In this document: positions 47,591 to 57,323 of the stretch, piece by piece
How positions within the stretch are numbered: the stretch's first letter is position 1
Layout: every line of letters begins with the position of its first letter
Assembly: GCF_000473045.1 (NCBI RefSeq)
Contig: NZ_AXAY01000022.1
Location: 25,626-89,625 of the forward strand
Direction: 5' to 3'
DNA from: Bradyrhizobium sp. WSM3983
Lineage (GTDB): Bacteria > Pseudomonadota > Alphaproteobacteria > Rhizobiales > Xanthobacteraceae
Length of the DNA stretch: 64,000 nucleotides
Notes under the pieces: model-generated
Databases searched by the model: none
The model's input: only the letters and a program-made list of their open reading frames with translations
What the model was told of the DNA's origin: nothing
Program-made: the position numbers and the translations under genes

Positions 47591-47713
47591 GTCGCATCTC
47601 CTGAAATTGTGGCGCGGAGGTTACGGATGGCAATAAGGCCTGTACAGCCGCGTTTCTGCATGGCGTATTGGCGGGAGCAGCCAATGCGACCAAATGTCAG
47701 CGATGACCACCGC

Positions 47714-48748
47714 TCATACCGGCGGCGGGTTCAGTCGCGCAAATCCGTCCTGGATGCGATAGGGATAATAGGGATAGGGCGGCATCACCACGCTGACCTC
47801 GTCGAGGCGCTTGAGCTGATCCGCGCTCAGCGACCAGCCGACCGCACCGAGATTGTCGCGCAACTGCGCCTCGTCGCGGGCGCCAATGATCACCGAGGAG
47901 ACGGTGGGGCGTGACAGCAGCCAGGCGATGGCGACCTGCGGCACCGTACGGCCGGTCTCGTCCGCAATCGCATCGAGCACATCGACGATCGCGTAGAGCC
48001 GCTGCTCGTCCACGGGCGGACCGAACTGCGCCGTCGCATGCAGGCGGCTGGTTTGTGGCAAGGGCTGATCGCGCCGGATCTTGCCGGTGAGCCGGCCCCA
48101 GCCGAGTGGGCTCCAGACCAGCGCGCCAACGCCCTGGTCGCGCGCAAGCGGCATCAGCTCCCACTCATAGTCGCGGCCGAGCAGCGAGTAATAGACCTGG
48201 TGCGCGACATGACGCGGCCAGCTGTGGCGATCGGCGACGGCGAGCGACTTCATCAATTGCCAGCCAGAGAAATTGGAGACGCCGGTATAGCGCAGCTTAC
48301 CGGCCCGCACGAGCGTATCGAGTGTAGACAATACCTCCTCGATCGGCGTGAACGCGTCGAAGGCGTGGAGCTGGAGCAGATCGATATAGTCGGTGCCAAG
48401 CCGCCGCAGCGCCGATTCCACCGAGGTGAGCAGCCGATGCCGCGACGAGCCGGAATCCAGCGGACCATCACCTGTCGGCAGGCTCATCTTGGTCGAGATC
48501 AGCACCTTGTCGCGCCGGCCCTTGATGGCGGCGCCGAGAATCTCCTCGGAGGCGCCGTTGGAATAGACGTCGGCGCTGTCGAACAGATTGACGCCGACCT
48601 CGAGGCAAATGTCGACCAGCCGGCGCGCCTCCTCGGCACCGCTGCGGCCCCAGGCCGAAAATAGCGGGCCTTGCCCGCCAAACGTGCCGGTGCCAAAGCT
48701 GAGAACGGGCACCTTTAGTCCGGAAGCGCCGAGATTGCGGTATTCCAT
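47714..48748 (-). CDS. Aldo/keto reductase
   Basis: 344 residues. MEYRNLGASGLKVPVLSFGT, NLFDSADVYSNGASEEILG (catalytic Asp and Tyr), DLLQLHAFDAFTPIEEVL (catalytic His) and SSVIIGARDEAQLRDNL are typical. It reduces aldehydes or ketones with NADPH; the substrate is not known. It lies 11 bases downstream of an MFS transporter gene, in one probable operon facing a lysR gene. Confidence 0.92.
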   Translation of the reverse strand: MEYRNLGASGLKVPVLSFGTGTFGGQGPLFSAWGRSGAEEARRLVDICLEVGVNLFDSADVYSNGASEEILGAAIKGRRDKVLISTKMSLPTGDGPLDSGSSRHRLLTSVESALRRLGTDYIDLLQLHAFDAFTPIEEVLSTLDTLVRAGKLRYTGVSNFSGWQLMKSLAVADRHSWPRHVAHQVYYSLLGRDYEWELMPLARDQGVGALVWSPLGWGRLTGKIRRDQPLPQTSRLHATAQFGPPVDEQRLYAIVDVLDAIADETGRTVPQVAIAWLLSRPTVSSVIIGARDEAQLRDNLGAVGWSLSADQLKRLDEVSVVMPPYPYYPYRIQDGFARLNPPPV

Positions 48749-48759
48749 GTGCGTCTCCC

Positions 48760-49941
48760 CTATTCCGCCGGGCACGCCGCGACTGCGGCCTGCCTGCGGT
48801 CGAGCTGGAGACTCCACAGCGCCAGCACGAGTCCGATTGCGGTGATGCCGGCCGCAACCAGTGGCAGCGCGGACAGTCCGAGCCCGCGATCGATGGTGAC
48901 GCCGCCGGCCCAGGCACCGAGCGCATTGCCGAGATTGAACGCGGCAATGTTGAGGCTTGACGCAAGCGTGCGGCCGCTCGGGCCGGCCGCCTCCAACACG
49001 CGAAGCTGGAGCGGCGCGACCGTTGAAAACGCCGCGATGCCAAGCAGCAGGATCAGCGCAATGGTGGGAATCTTGACCGACAGCACGGCGGCGAGACCGA
49101 GCAGCACGATGGCAAGCGCGGCCAGCGTACCGGTCAGCGCGCGGGCGAGGCCACGGTCGGCGAGCTTGCCGCCGGCGACGTTGCCGATCGCAAGCCCGAG
49201 ACCGAACACCAGCAGAATCGGCGAGACGGCGGCTTCCGAAAAGCCGGTGAAACGGGTCAGGATCGGCTGGATATAGGTGAAGACGACGAACAGGCCGGCA
49301 AAGCCGAACACGGTCATGGCGAGGCCAAGCAACACCTGCCCGCGCCCGAGCACGGCAATCTCCTCGGCGAGCGAGATCGGCTTGTCGCCGTTGCCGACAT
49401 GGCCGGGCACGAGCGCCGCCACCACCGCAAAGGCGATCACGCCGATCACCGTCACCGCCCAGAACGCCGCGCGCCAGCCGAGCATCAGGCCGAACCAGGC
49501 ACCGAAGGGTACGCCGAGCAGCGTCGCGACCGTGAGGCCGATGAACATCGTGGCGATGGCGGAGGCGCGCTTGTCCTCGGCGACCAGGCTGGTCGCCACC
49601 ACCGAACCAACACCGAAGAACGTGCCATGGGCGAGCGAGGTCAGTACCCGTGCGGCCATCAGCAATTCGTAGTTCGGCGCCAGCGCGCAGGCCGCGTTGC
49701 CGAACGTAAAGATCGCCATCAGCGCCAGCAGCACGGTCTTTCGCGGCAGCCGGCGGGTCGCCAGGGTCAGCACGGGCGCGCCGACGAACACGCCGAGCGC
49801 ATAGCCGGAGATAAGCAGCCCCGCGACCGGCACGGAAACGTGCATGTCGGCGGCGACCTGGAGCAGCAGGCCCATGATGATGAATTCGGTGGTGCCGATG
49901 CCGAAGGCACCGGCGGTAAGCGCGAGGACGGCGGGAGGCAT
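48760..49941 (-). CDS. MFS transporter (AraJ/YdhP type)
   Basis: 393 residues from MPPAVLALTAGAFGIGTTEF, with about 12 membrane helices. FGIGTTEFIIMGLLLQVAAD and VLTSLAHGTFFGVGSVVATS mark the DHA1 group of sugar or drug efflux pumps. It leads an operon with the aldo/keto reductase and is divergent from lysR, which probably controls both. The longer open frame upstream is rejected because it enters the regulatory gap. Confidence 0.9.
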   Translation of the reverse strand: MPPAVLALTAGAFGIGTTEFIIMGLLLQVAADMHVSVPVAGLLISGYALGVFVGAPVLTLATRRLPRKTVLLALMAIFTFGNAACALAPNYELLMAARVLTSLAHGTFFGVGSVVATSLVAEDKRASAIATMFIGLTVATLLGVPFGAWFGLMLGWRAAFWAVTVIGVIAFAVVAALVPGHVGNGDKPISLAEEIAVLGRGQVLLGLAMTVFGFAGLFVVFTYIQPILTRFTGFSEAAVSPILLVFGLGLAIGNVAGGKLADRGLARALTGTLAALAIVLLGLAAVLSVKIPTIALILLLGIAAFSTVAPLQLRVLEAAGPSGRTLASSLNIAAFNLGNALGAWAGGVTIDRGLGLSALPLVAAGITAIGLVLALWSLQLDRRQAAVAACPAE

Positions 49942-50039
49942 GCGTGGCTCCAATGGATGAGACGAGCCACGCAGATAGCCGCGCTCACGCAAAACCATTA
50001 GAATGTCCGCAATCCAATCATTTGTGACGTGAATTCAAC

Positions 50040-50993
50040 ATGGCCCGCTTCGACACCAACCGCTCCGCCGAGATGGAGGTTTTCGTCCGCGTCGTCGACT
50101 TCGGCGGATTCACCCAGGCAGCGCGAAAACTGCGCCTGACACCATCAGGCGTCAGCAAGCTGATCTCGCGGCTGGAGGAACGGCTCGGCTCCCGCCTGAT
50201 CAACCGCACCACGCGCAAGCTGATCCTGACGGAGGAGGGCCAGGCCTTTTACCAGCGCGCCGTACGCATCCTCGGCGAGATGGAAGAGGCCGAACGCGAA
50301 GCGGCATCCGGCGCCACGCCGCGCGGCCGCCTCACTGTCAACAGCAACATTCCCTTCGGCATGTTACATCTGATGCCACTGATCCCGCGCTTCCTCGCGT
50401 GGCATCCCGAAATCACGCTCGATCTGGTCCTGACCGACACGCTGATCGACCTGATGCAGGAGCGCGCCGATGTCGCCATCCGTGTCGGTCCCTTGCGCGC
50501 TTCACGCCTTATTGCGCGAAAGCTCGGTACCAGTCGCATGGTTGTCGTCGGCGCGCCGGATTATTTGGCGCGCGCAGGCACACCGAAGACGCCGGCGAAT
50601 CTCGCTGAGCACCGCGGCATCAGTTGGACCTTTCCACGCATCCGCGGCGGCTGGCCGTTCAAGCGCGGCGACCGCACCGAGGAAGCCGTGCCGCCGCCGG
50701 TCGCCCGCGTCAGCGACGGCGAAGCTGCTCGCCGCCTCGCGCTCGGCGGCGTCGGCCTCGCCCGCCTCGCCATCTTCCACATCGGCTCCGACATTGAATC
50801 CGGCCGCCTCGTGCCGGTGCTGCAAGGCTATAACCCCGGTGACCGCGAAGACATCCACGCCGTCTATGTCGGCCACACAGCACCCCTGCCCGCGCGCGTG
50901 CGTGCGTTCATCGATTTTCTCGCCGAGCACGTACGCGTGAGCGATCCGGCGCTGAAGCGCGCGGAGAATGGGCGATGGAAATTGGTCAGATGA
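50040..50993 (+). CDS. LysR family transcriptional regulator
   Basis: 317 residues. The N-terminal winged helix (MEVFVRVVDFGGFTQAARKL, TPSGVSKLISRLEERLGSRL, NRTTRKLILTEEGQAFY) and substrate-binding domain (LDLVLTDTLIDLMQERADVA, IRVGPL) place it in the LysR/AaeR-like group. It probably regulates the divergent MFS-aldo/keto reductase operon through the 98-base gap. The stop codon is only 7 bases from the left repeat of the putative island. Confidence 0.93.
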   Translation: MARFDTNRSAEMEVFVRVVDFGGFTQAARKLRLTPSGVSKLISRLEERLGSRLINRTTRKLILTEEGQAFYQRAVRILGEMEEAEREAASGATPRGRLTVNSNIPFGMLHLMPLIPRFLAWHPEITLDLVLTDTLIDLMQERADVAIRVGPLRASRLIARKLGTSRMVVVGAPDYLARAGTPKTPANLAEHRGISWTFPRIRGGWPFKRGDRTEEAVPPPVARVSDGEAARRLALGGVGLARLAIFHIGSDIESGRLVPVLQGYNPGDREDIHAVYVGHTAPLPARVRAFIDFLAEHVRVSDPALKRAENGRWKLVR

Positions 50994-51000
50994 GGTTGAT

Positions 51001-51014
51001 TGGCGGAGAGAGTG
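51001..51014. repeat. Direct repeat of the tRNA-Ser 3' end (distal att site)
   Basis: TGGCGGAGAGAGTG is identical to 57872-57885, the last 14 bases (with CCA) of the tRNA-Ser(GGA) gene read on the plus strand, and in the same orientation. Such duplications mark integration of an element at a tRNA 3' end. Confidence 0.7.
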
Positions 51015-51125
51015 TCAGTCAATCCTGATTGAAGTATAAGCTGCTTTTCATTCCAAACGGTGGCAACCAACGGTCCTGGCTGCCGGGCGCTTAGACACGC
51101 CTCATAACACGATAGGGTGACGAGG

Positions 51126-52181
51126 ATGACGGCGAAAAGGCCCTTTGACGGGTTCGATTTCGAAGGCTTCTGGGACGACTGTCCGTATTCCCTGGAGAAC
51201 TATGTCGAGCCTCCGCCGAGCGACGAGCTGATCGCCTCCATTGAGCAGGAATTGGGTGGGTATCGGCTGCCGGCGACCTATGTCGACCTCGCACGGCGCC
51301 ACAATGGGGGAATGGTCAAGCGCAACTGCCACCCAATGAAGGAGCGTACAGGCTGGGCGGAGGATCACGTGGCTATCGAGGGGCTCTACGCCATCGGCCG
51401 CACGTCCAAATATTCGCTCGCCGGGCAATTGGGCGCCAAGTTCATGATCGAGGAATGGCGCTATCCACCGATCGGAGTCGCCATCGCCGATACACCGACC
51501 GCGGGCCACGAACTGATTATGCTCGACTACCGGGCCTGTGGAAAACAAGGCGAGCCGCAGGTCGTGTATGTCGACCAGGAGGATGACTACAGCATCACTG
51601 TCGTTGCGCCCGATTTCGAGACCTTCATTCGAGGCTTGGTCGAGGAGTCCGAGTACGACACCGCCGAGGAGGATCGGGCTGCGGCGATTGCAACCGTCGA
51701 GCGGGGAACGTTATCACCAATCGTGGTGCGGGCCTTGGCCGCCGTCGGCGACCGTCTACCGAACGGCGAGCGAATATTGCGAGCCCTGGCCCGGCAGATC
51801 GTGGACGAGAAGGGCTTCTTCGCCTTGCACGACGACGAGCGCTCGCACCTGATGTATGGACTGATGTTCTGGCTCTATTCGAGCCTTTGTACCGCCAGGT
51901 CCTTCGAAGCTTTCGTGGACCGTCCCGCGACCGGTGCCTCCTACGACGACTCGATTTGTTACGAGCTGATGATCGCTTTCGACCTTGTCGCCGACCCTTA
52001 CGACTTCAACACGCGCGGGTACGCCGAGGGCTTCGTGAGAGACTGGTGGGACGCATGCGTCGCCAGCGGCGAAATCGTCGAGATGGCGGAAGGCTACTGT
52101 CTCACTCCCAAGGCCGAGGCGACCCTGCTTGGGCGCTTAGCGACGATTGCAGGCCCCCAACTCAATAAGCCAGCGCGATGA
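51126..52181 (+). CDS. SUKH (SMI1/KNR4) family protein, probable immunity-type
   Basis: 351 residues. The first ~185 residues are a classic SMI1/KNR4 domain: SDELIASIEQELGGYRLPAT, EDHVAIEGLYAIGRTSKYSL, IGVAIADTPTAGHELIMLDY, VYVDQEDDYSITVVAPDFET. In bacteria these domains mostly neutralise toxins of polymorphic or contact-dependent systems. The last ~165 residues form an additional helical domain I cannot name. No toxin gene is next to it, so it may be an orphan immunity protein. ATG 51126 is chosen; a GTG at 51117 is the alternative. It is the first gene inside the putative island. Confidence 0.85.
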   Translation: MTAKRPFDGFDFEGFWDDCPYSLENYVEPPPSDELIASIEQELGGYRLPATYVDLARRHNGGMVKRNCHPMKERTGWAEDHVAIEGLYAIGRTSKYSLAGQLGAKFMIEEWRYPPIGVAIADTPTAGHELIMLDYRACGKQGEPQVVYVDQEDDYSITVVAPDFETFIRGLVEESEYDTAEEDRAAAIATVERGTLSPIVVRALAAVGDRLPNGERILRALARQIVDEKGFFALHDDERSHLMYGLMFWLYSSLCTARSFEAFVDRPATGASYDDSICYELMIAFDLVADPYDFNTRGYAEGFVRDWWDACVASGEIVEMAEGYCLTPKAEATLLGRLATIAGPQLNKPAR

Positions 52182-52501
52182 TTTGAGATTGATGCGATCC
52201 AGTCTCGGAGCTTCCTTTGCGCGCGCCGGCGGCTCACATATTTTGCGGCCCAATCAGGCCAGACGATCAAACAACGTTTCGAAATCGCGCCAATGGCGAG
52301 AGAGTAGGCTGTCAACCTGGCTGAAGTTGTGCGACTTTTTCGCTGCGACGTTCATAAACTACGGTCCTGGCTACGGCATTTGCTGCGCTCGTTCAGACAC
52401 TATTCCACCGCGGCTTCAGGTGCCTGCAGGTGCGCCCCAGAGGCTGGGTTGACTGTCCACGAGGATTGACAGCCGAAGATGCGGCCGCCTTCATAGTTCA
52501 T
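52182..52501. other. Gene-poor stretch inside the island
   Basis: 320 bases between convergent genes. No frame with a ribosome site or recognisable family was found; the longest leftward frame starting MNVAAKKSHNFSQVDSLLSR has only 33 codons. It contains the imperfect att-like copy at 52294. It may be debris of a lost gene. Confidence 0.35.
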
Positions 52502-55500
52502 TCAGACTGCAAAATCGGTCAGCAGTGTACGGGCTTCGACGAGATCCGGCTCTTCCAAATCTTCGCTGAACCAATCGTAGATCGGCGCAAGTATATCGCG
52601 CGCTAGTTGCAGCCGGCCGCAGGACGCCTGGAGTCTGGCCCTTGCAATGCTCGCGCGAAGCTCAGGTAGCTTCGCTTCTTGAGCAGCCGCTGTTTCGATC
52701 GCAACGCGGAACTCGGCGTCCGCGCGGTGCTGGGCCGCCGCGCTGGCTGCGCACAACAGCAGCTCGCCGCGCTCGCGGTGAAGCTCGGCGTCGCACCAGC
52801 TCTCGCCCGTCGAGTTGGCAATCGAGGTCGCTTGATCAATGAAGCGAAGCGCCTCAGTGACTTTTCCGCCTTTTTTATGGAGGGTAGACAATAGCCTGAG
52901 ATGGTGCGGGATGCGAAGACCGGCGTTGGTACGCCGGAAGTCGTCAAGCGCCGCGTCGTATGCTGAGAGACCTTCATCGAGCTGGCCGGACTCGGCGATC
53001 GCCCAGGCGCGGACAAGGCTACTCCAGGCACCATAATAGTCGAAGCCGTGCTCAGCGCAGAGGCCCCGTGCTTCTGTGGCGGATTCGAGCGCGGCTACGG
53101 GGTCCCGCCGGAATTGATGCAACATTGCCAGATAGTTGAGCGCGAGCACAATGCTGAATGGATGTGAAATCTCGCGCGCGACGGTTAAACCCGCCCGGGC
53201 CATCTTAAGGGCACGAGCGGGATAGCCGAGATGCCAGTCGCAATGGCTGATATAGGCATTGCAGAAAACGCCCATGTTGATTCCGTAGACTTCGGAGTGG
53301 TAGCGGCCGCGGAATTCGCCTGCGTTTGCGCTTCTCTCAAGCAAATCTCGTGCGAATTGGAATTCGCCGAGGTGAAAAGATACCACGCCTGCGAAATGGT
53401 CAGTCTCGACCAGAAGGGCAGGGTCAGCGCTTCGCTTCGCCAGGCTGGCTGCCTCCTCCATAAGGCTTGTTGCACCGCGTAGGTTGGCACGCACATGGTA
53501 AACGTAGCCGAGCCCTCTTAGTGCCAGTAACAGATCATGCTCGCTTCGCAGCTCTCGACTGAGCTCTTGTGCCCGCTGGTATGCTGCTTCTGCTTCGCGC
53601 GAGGCGAATCCCTTGGTGGCGATGAGCGGGCCGCCGAGTGCAAGCTGCAAGGAGAGCTCGCAACGTGAGCGCGATTCGCCAGGAGAAAGTGCTTGGGTGC
53701 ACTCGAGTCCAAATCTCAAATGAGCAATGGCCTCCATGTTCGCAGATCGACTGGCTGCTAGGCGACCCGCCCGCAACCAGTATGGAATAGCCCTCTCCGC
53801 GAGCCCCGCCTCGCTGAAATGACCGGCGACCAGCTCCGGCTGGCCTTCAACTAGCTGTGGAAACAGCGCCTCGATTGAGGTGCCAATGCGCGCGTGCAGC
53901 TCTTGGCGGCGTCGCTTCAGCAGGCTTTCGTAGGCGGCGTCGCGCACCAGAGCGTGCTTGAAGGTGTAGGTAGCAGCCGGCAGAAGCCCTCGCCGAAAGA
54001 TGAGCTCCGCCGAGAGCAATCGGTCAAGCGCCACGGCGAGTTCCGTTTCTGGCATCGAAACGGCCGCTGCAAGCAGCTCATGATCGAACTCGCGGCCGAT
54101 ACAGGCTCCGATCTGCGCGACTTCCTTCACCGGCCCGAGACGATCGAGGCGAGCCATCAGCGAATCGTGCAGCGTCGCCGGGATCGCCACGGACGGAAAT
54201 GGTCCGGCAAGCGCGTACCGGTCCCCGGCATCACGGAGAATGCCGGCTTCCAACACGGCTTTCGTGAGTTCTTCGGTAAAGAGCGGCACACCCTCGGTGC
54301 GCGCCAGTATTTGCCGTAGAACCTCCTCCGGTAGCGCCTTGCCGTCTGTGATCCGGTCGACGAGCGCAATCATCTGGGTTCGTGGAAGGCGGTTCAGTGT
54401 GAGCAGCGTGACATGCGGAAAGCCGATCCATGGAGCCGGGAACTCGGGGCGAAACGTCGCGACGAGCAGCACGGGCAGATCCTGAAGCCTGTTGACGATC
54501 TGATCAAAAAGCTCGTGCGAGGTTGGATCCAGCCAGTGCGCATCCTCTAGCACCATCAAGACGGGGCCGCGCGCGGCGACTCGATCAATCCGGGACATGA
54601 ACGCCCGGAAGAGAAGTATTTTCCTTTGCTGTGGCGGCAAGGCCGCCATCGCGCCAGACATCGGGTTAGGAATGCCCAGCAGATCTGCGAACAGCGGTAG
54701 TAAATCGCCGAGCGATTCCTCGCCTTCTTCAGAAAGGAGTGATTCAAGACGCTTCAGGCGCTTTTCCCAGCTATCGTCAGCTGCAAAGCGAGCCGTCCGC
54801 CCGAGCTGGGAAACGAACGGGAAGAGGGCGCTGTTTGTATGATGCGGCGAGCAGGCGTAGCTAATGAGCGTGATAGGCGCGGCCTTCAGCCTCTCGCGTA
54901 GCGCGACCACCAGTCGTGATTTTCCAATCCCTGGCTCGCCCGAAATGAGGACAACCTGCCCGGCTCGCCCTTCTGCTAGCTGCCACCGCGACAGCATGAG
55001 ATGGAGCTCCTCGCCGCGCCCGACCAGTGGCGTGACATGCGCTCCGTGCAAGGCCTCGAACCTGCTCTCAGCCCGGCCTTCGCCGATGACCCGCCACGCC
55101 GGGACCGGTTCGGCAAAACCCTTGAGACAAAGAGAGCCGAGCCCGGCCAGTTCGAACAAGTCGCCGACCAGGCGGCGCGTGCTGTCGGCAATGACGATGG
55201 TGCCGGGCTCTGCTACCTGCTGCAGACGGGCAGCTAGATTTGGTGTTTCCCCAGTCACGGCCTCTTCTTTCGCGGCCCCCTCACCGAGCAGATCGCCCAC
55301 CACCACTAGCCCGGTGGCGATGCCGATACGCGCTGCCAGAGAATTTCCTGCGCCGTCCGACATGCTGCCGACCGCAATGGCGACAGCGAGTCCCGCTCGG
55401 ACAGCTCGCTCTGCCGCGTCTTCGCTCGCTCGAGGCCACCCGAAATAAGCGAGAATGCCATCCCCCAGAAACTTCGCGACGTGCCCTTCGAGCCTTGCGA

Positions 55501-55837
55501 TTTCTCCTGCCACCGCATTCTGGTAGGAGCGCATGATCTCGCGCAGCTCTTCGGGATCGACCCGTCGGCTGAGATCCGTCGAGCCGGTGAGATCCACGAA
55601 CATCAGTGTGAGCTGTCGGCGTTCGGCCGATACGGGCGCCCGAATGGCGCCCGTAGCCGCCGGCAAGGAGCCGATTGCATCAAGAATCTTCCGCCGATGG
55701 CCGACAGCCCGGACTCCAATCTCCTTAAGATCATCGGCTGTCAGACGAGGCAGCACCTCAAGGTCGATAGCATTGTCACGGAACGTCAGCTCATAGGACT
55801 GCAAGCCCAGGCCGCGCAGCCATTCTCCGATGTCCAA
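52502..55837 (-). CDS. SAM domain - class III adenylate/guanylate cyclase - AAA ATPase - TPR protein
   Basis: 1,111 residues. Order: a SAM domain (about 1-60, MDIGEWLRGLGLQSYELTFR); a class III cyclase domain (about 72-255) with both metal aspartates (FVDLTGSTDL and KFLGDGILAYFG); an AAA_16/NACHT-like ATPase (about 270-560) with Walker A SGEPGIGKSRLVVAL and Walker B-like VLMVLEDAHWLDP; then long helical TPR repeats to the end. Proteins of this build are presumed signal-integrating cyclases in rhizobia; the signal is unknown. Whether it makes cAMP or cGMP cannot be told. It follows the flavin oxidase gene by 46 bases on the same strand. Confidence 0.92.
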   Translation of the reverse strand: MDIGEWLRGLGLQSYELTFRDNAIDLEVLPRLTADDLKEIGVRAVGHRRKILDAIGSLPAATGAIRAPVSAERRQLTLMFVDLTGSTDLSRRVDPEELREIMRSYQNAVAGEIARLEGHVAKFLGDGILAYFGWPRASEDAAERAVRAGLAVAIAVGSMSDGAGNSLAARIGIATGLVVVGDLLGEGAAKEEAVTGETPNLAARLQQVAEPGTIVIADSTRRLVGDLFELAGLGSLCLKGFAEPVPAWRVIGEGRAESRFEALHGAHVTPLVGRGEELHLMLSRWQLAEGRAGQVVLISGEPGIGKSRLVVALRERLKAAPITLISYACSPHHTNSALFPFVSQLGRTARFAADDSWEKRLKRLESLLSEEGEESLGDLLPLFADLLGIPNPMSGAMAALPPQQRKILLFRAFMSRIDRVAARGPVLMVLEDAHWLDPTSHELFDQIVNRLQDLPVLLVATFRPEFPAPWIGFPHVTLLTLNRLPRTQMIALVDRITDGKALPEEVLRQILARTEGVPLFTEELTKAVLEAGILRDAGDRYALAGPFPSVAIPATLHDSLMARLDRLGPVKEVAQIGACIGREFDHELLAAAVSMPETELAVALDRLLSAELIFRRGLLPAATYTFKHALVRDAAYESLLKRRRQELHARIGTSIEALFPQLVEGQPELVAGHFSEAGLAERAIPYWLRAGRLAASRSANMEAIAHLRFGLECTQALSPGESRSRCELSLQLALGGPLIATKGFASREAEAAYQRAQELSRELRSEHDLLLALRGLGYVYHVRANLRGATSLMEEAASLAKRSADPALLVETDHFAGVVSFHLGEFQFARDLLERSANAGEFRGRYHSEVYGINMGVFCNAYISHCDWHLGYPARALKMARAGLTVAREISHPFSIVLALNYLAMLHQFRRDPVAALESATEARGLCAEHGFDYYGAWSSLVRAWAIAESGQLDEGLSAYDAALDDFRRTNAGLRIPHHLRLLSTLHKKGGKVTEALRFIDQATSIANSTGESWCDAELHRERGELLLCAASAAAQHRADAEFRVAIETAAAQEAKLPELRASIARARLQASCGRLQLARDILAPIYDWFSEDLEEPDLVEARTLLTDFAV

Positions 55838-55883
55838 CTTCGTCTCCGTAGACTGCTCAGCTGCAGTTTCCTCCTCTGTCTCG

Positions 55884-57323
55884 TCAGGCCGCCGATCGTT
55901 GTGCGGAGGGCTGGATGTTCTGGTTCAACCGGAACAAGTTGCCGGGATCGTACTTGGCCTTCAGCGCCGCGAGACGCGCGTAGTTCGCGCCGTATGCGCT
56001 GGACACGCGATCGGTTTCGTCTTCAGGCATGAAATTGACGTAGACGCCGCCTGTCGCGTGAGGCGCGGCTTCAGCAAACAGCTTCCGCGCCCAGTCGATC
56101 GAGTTCTGCCTGTCGGCGGGTTCGCGCCACCGTGTATGGACATTCATCGCAAAATTCGCGCTCCGATGAGGATAGGCCATCTCGTCCGGCGTCACACGGC
56201 TGGCCGCCCCGCCGAGCTGTCCGATGAAGATTTCGCACTCCTCGGTCGGGAGCCTCGCGACTTGGCTTACGAGGACGTCCAGGAGGCCGTCGCTCAGTTC
56301 AACGAAATTGTGCGACTTCCAGTAATTGTAGGCACCCGGAGTCAGCAATGGGTCGAACGCGCTCTGCCATGCCGTGAATGGCTGCATGGCGACCACATCA
56401 GCGATCGGCTCTCCGAGCGTGCGCAGCGGTTCCAATGCGCGGTTGCCGTCGCGCTCATCGCCTACGTAGCAGACCGCAAAGACGAGGATCTCCTTGCCAT
56501 GAACGTCAGCCGGCAGGAAGGGGAGCGGCGGGGCCTTTCTGAGGACCACCCATTGCGTGAGTTCGTCAGGTGCTTTGGCTGCGACCTGGCGGTAGCCGGC
56601 GAGAAGCTCTCTTGCCTGGGCAAAGGGATGGACAATCAGGCCGGACAAGACCATTGGACCGACCGGGTGCAGGCGAAATTCGAACGAGGTCACGACGCCG
56701 AAATTGCCGCCACCTCCGCGCAGTGCCCAGAACAGATCGGGGTTCTCGGTTGCGCTCGCCTGCATGAGCTTGCCATCAGCCGTCACCACGTCGGCTGAGA
56801 TGAGATTGTCGACAGTAAGCCCGAACCTGCGGCTCAGCCATCCGAATCCACCGCCGAGCGTGAGCCCGGCCACGCCAGTCGTCGAATTGATGCCGAGCGG
56901 CGTGGCCAGTCCAAAGGCCTGCGCCTCCCTGTCGAAGTCGCCCAGGGTAGCCCCAGGTTCGACTCGCGCAGTGCGGCTAACGGGATCGACCCGAACGCCG
57001 CGCATCAGCGAGAGGTCAAGCAAAAGACCTCCTTCGCACACGGCATTACCCGCAATGTTGTGGCCGCCCGCACGCACGGCAAGCAGAATACCGTGCTCAC
57101 GCGCGAAGGTAATGGCACGCATGATGTCCCCGGCACCTCTGCAGCGGACCACCGCGCCGGGGTGACGGTCGATCATCGCATTCCAGATTGTGCGGGCCTC
57201 ATCGTAGCCCGCCTCCTCGGGTAGACAAACATTGCCTCGCAGTGTCTGCCGCAGAGCATCAAGACTATCGCCTGTAAGCGCAATCGCCCCGCCCTGCAGC
57301 GAGGTCAGCCGGAGCTCGGTCAT
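55884..57323 (-). CDS. FAD-binding oxidoreductase, berberine-bridge-enzyme type
   Basis: 479 residues. The PCMH FAD domain has LAVRAGGHNIAGNAVCEGGL, whose His is the usual covalent flavin site, and LTLGGGFGWLSRRFGLTVDN; the C-terminal BBE segment is YGANYARLAALKAKYDPGNL followed by FRLNQNIQP. The second covalent site (a Cys in bicovalent members) seems absent in the GINSTTGVAGL region. It oxidises a carbohydrate or alcohol-type substrate, unknown. It may form an operon with the cyclase gene downstream. Confidence 0.92.
   Translation of the reverse strand: MTELRLTSLQGGAIALTGDSLDALRQTLRGNVCLPEEAGYDEARTIWNAMIDRHPGAVVRCRGAGDIMRAITFAREHGILLAVRAGGHNIAGNAVCEGGLLLDLSLMRGVRVDPVSRTARVEPGATLGDFDREAQAFGLATPLGINSTTGVAGLTLGGGFGWLSRRFGLTVDNLISADVVTADGKLMQASATENPDLFWALRGGGGNFGVVTSFEFRLHPVGPMVLSGLIVHPFAQARELLAGYRQVAAKAPDELTQWVVLRKAPPLPFLPADVHGKEILVFAVCYVGDERDGNRALEPLRTLGEPIADVVAMQPFTAWQSAFDPLLTPGAYNYWKSHNFVELSDGLLDVLVSQVARLPTEECEIFIGQLGGAASRVTPDEMAYPHRSANFAMNVHTRWREPADRQNSIDWARKLFAEAAPHATGGVYVNFMPEDETDRVSSAYGANYARLAALKAKYDPGNLFRLNQNIQPSAQRSAA

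Noticed and set aside
52182..52501. Transposase or integrase remnant between the SUKH and cyclase genes
   Set aside because: Reading both strands gave only short frames without any recognisable recombinase motif.
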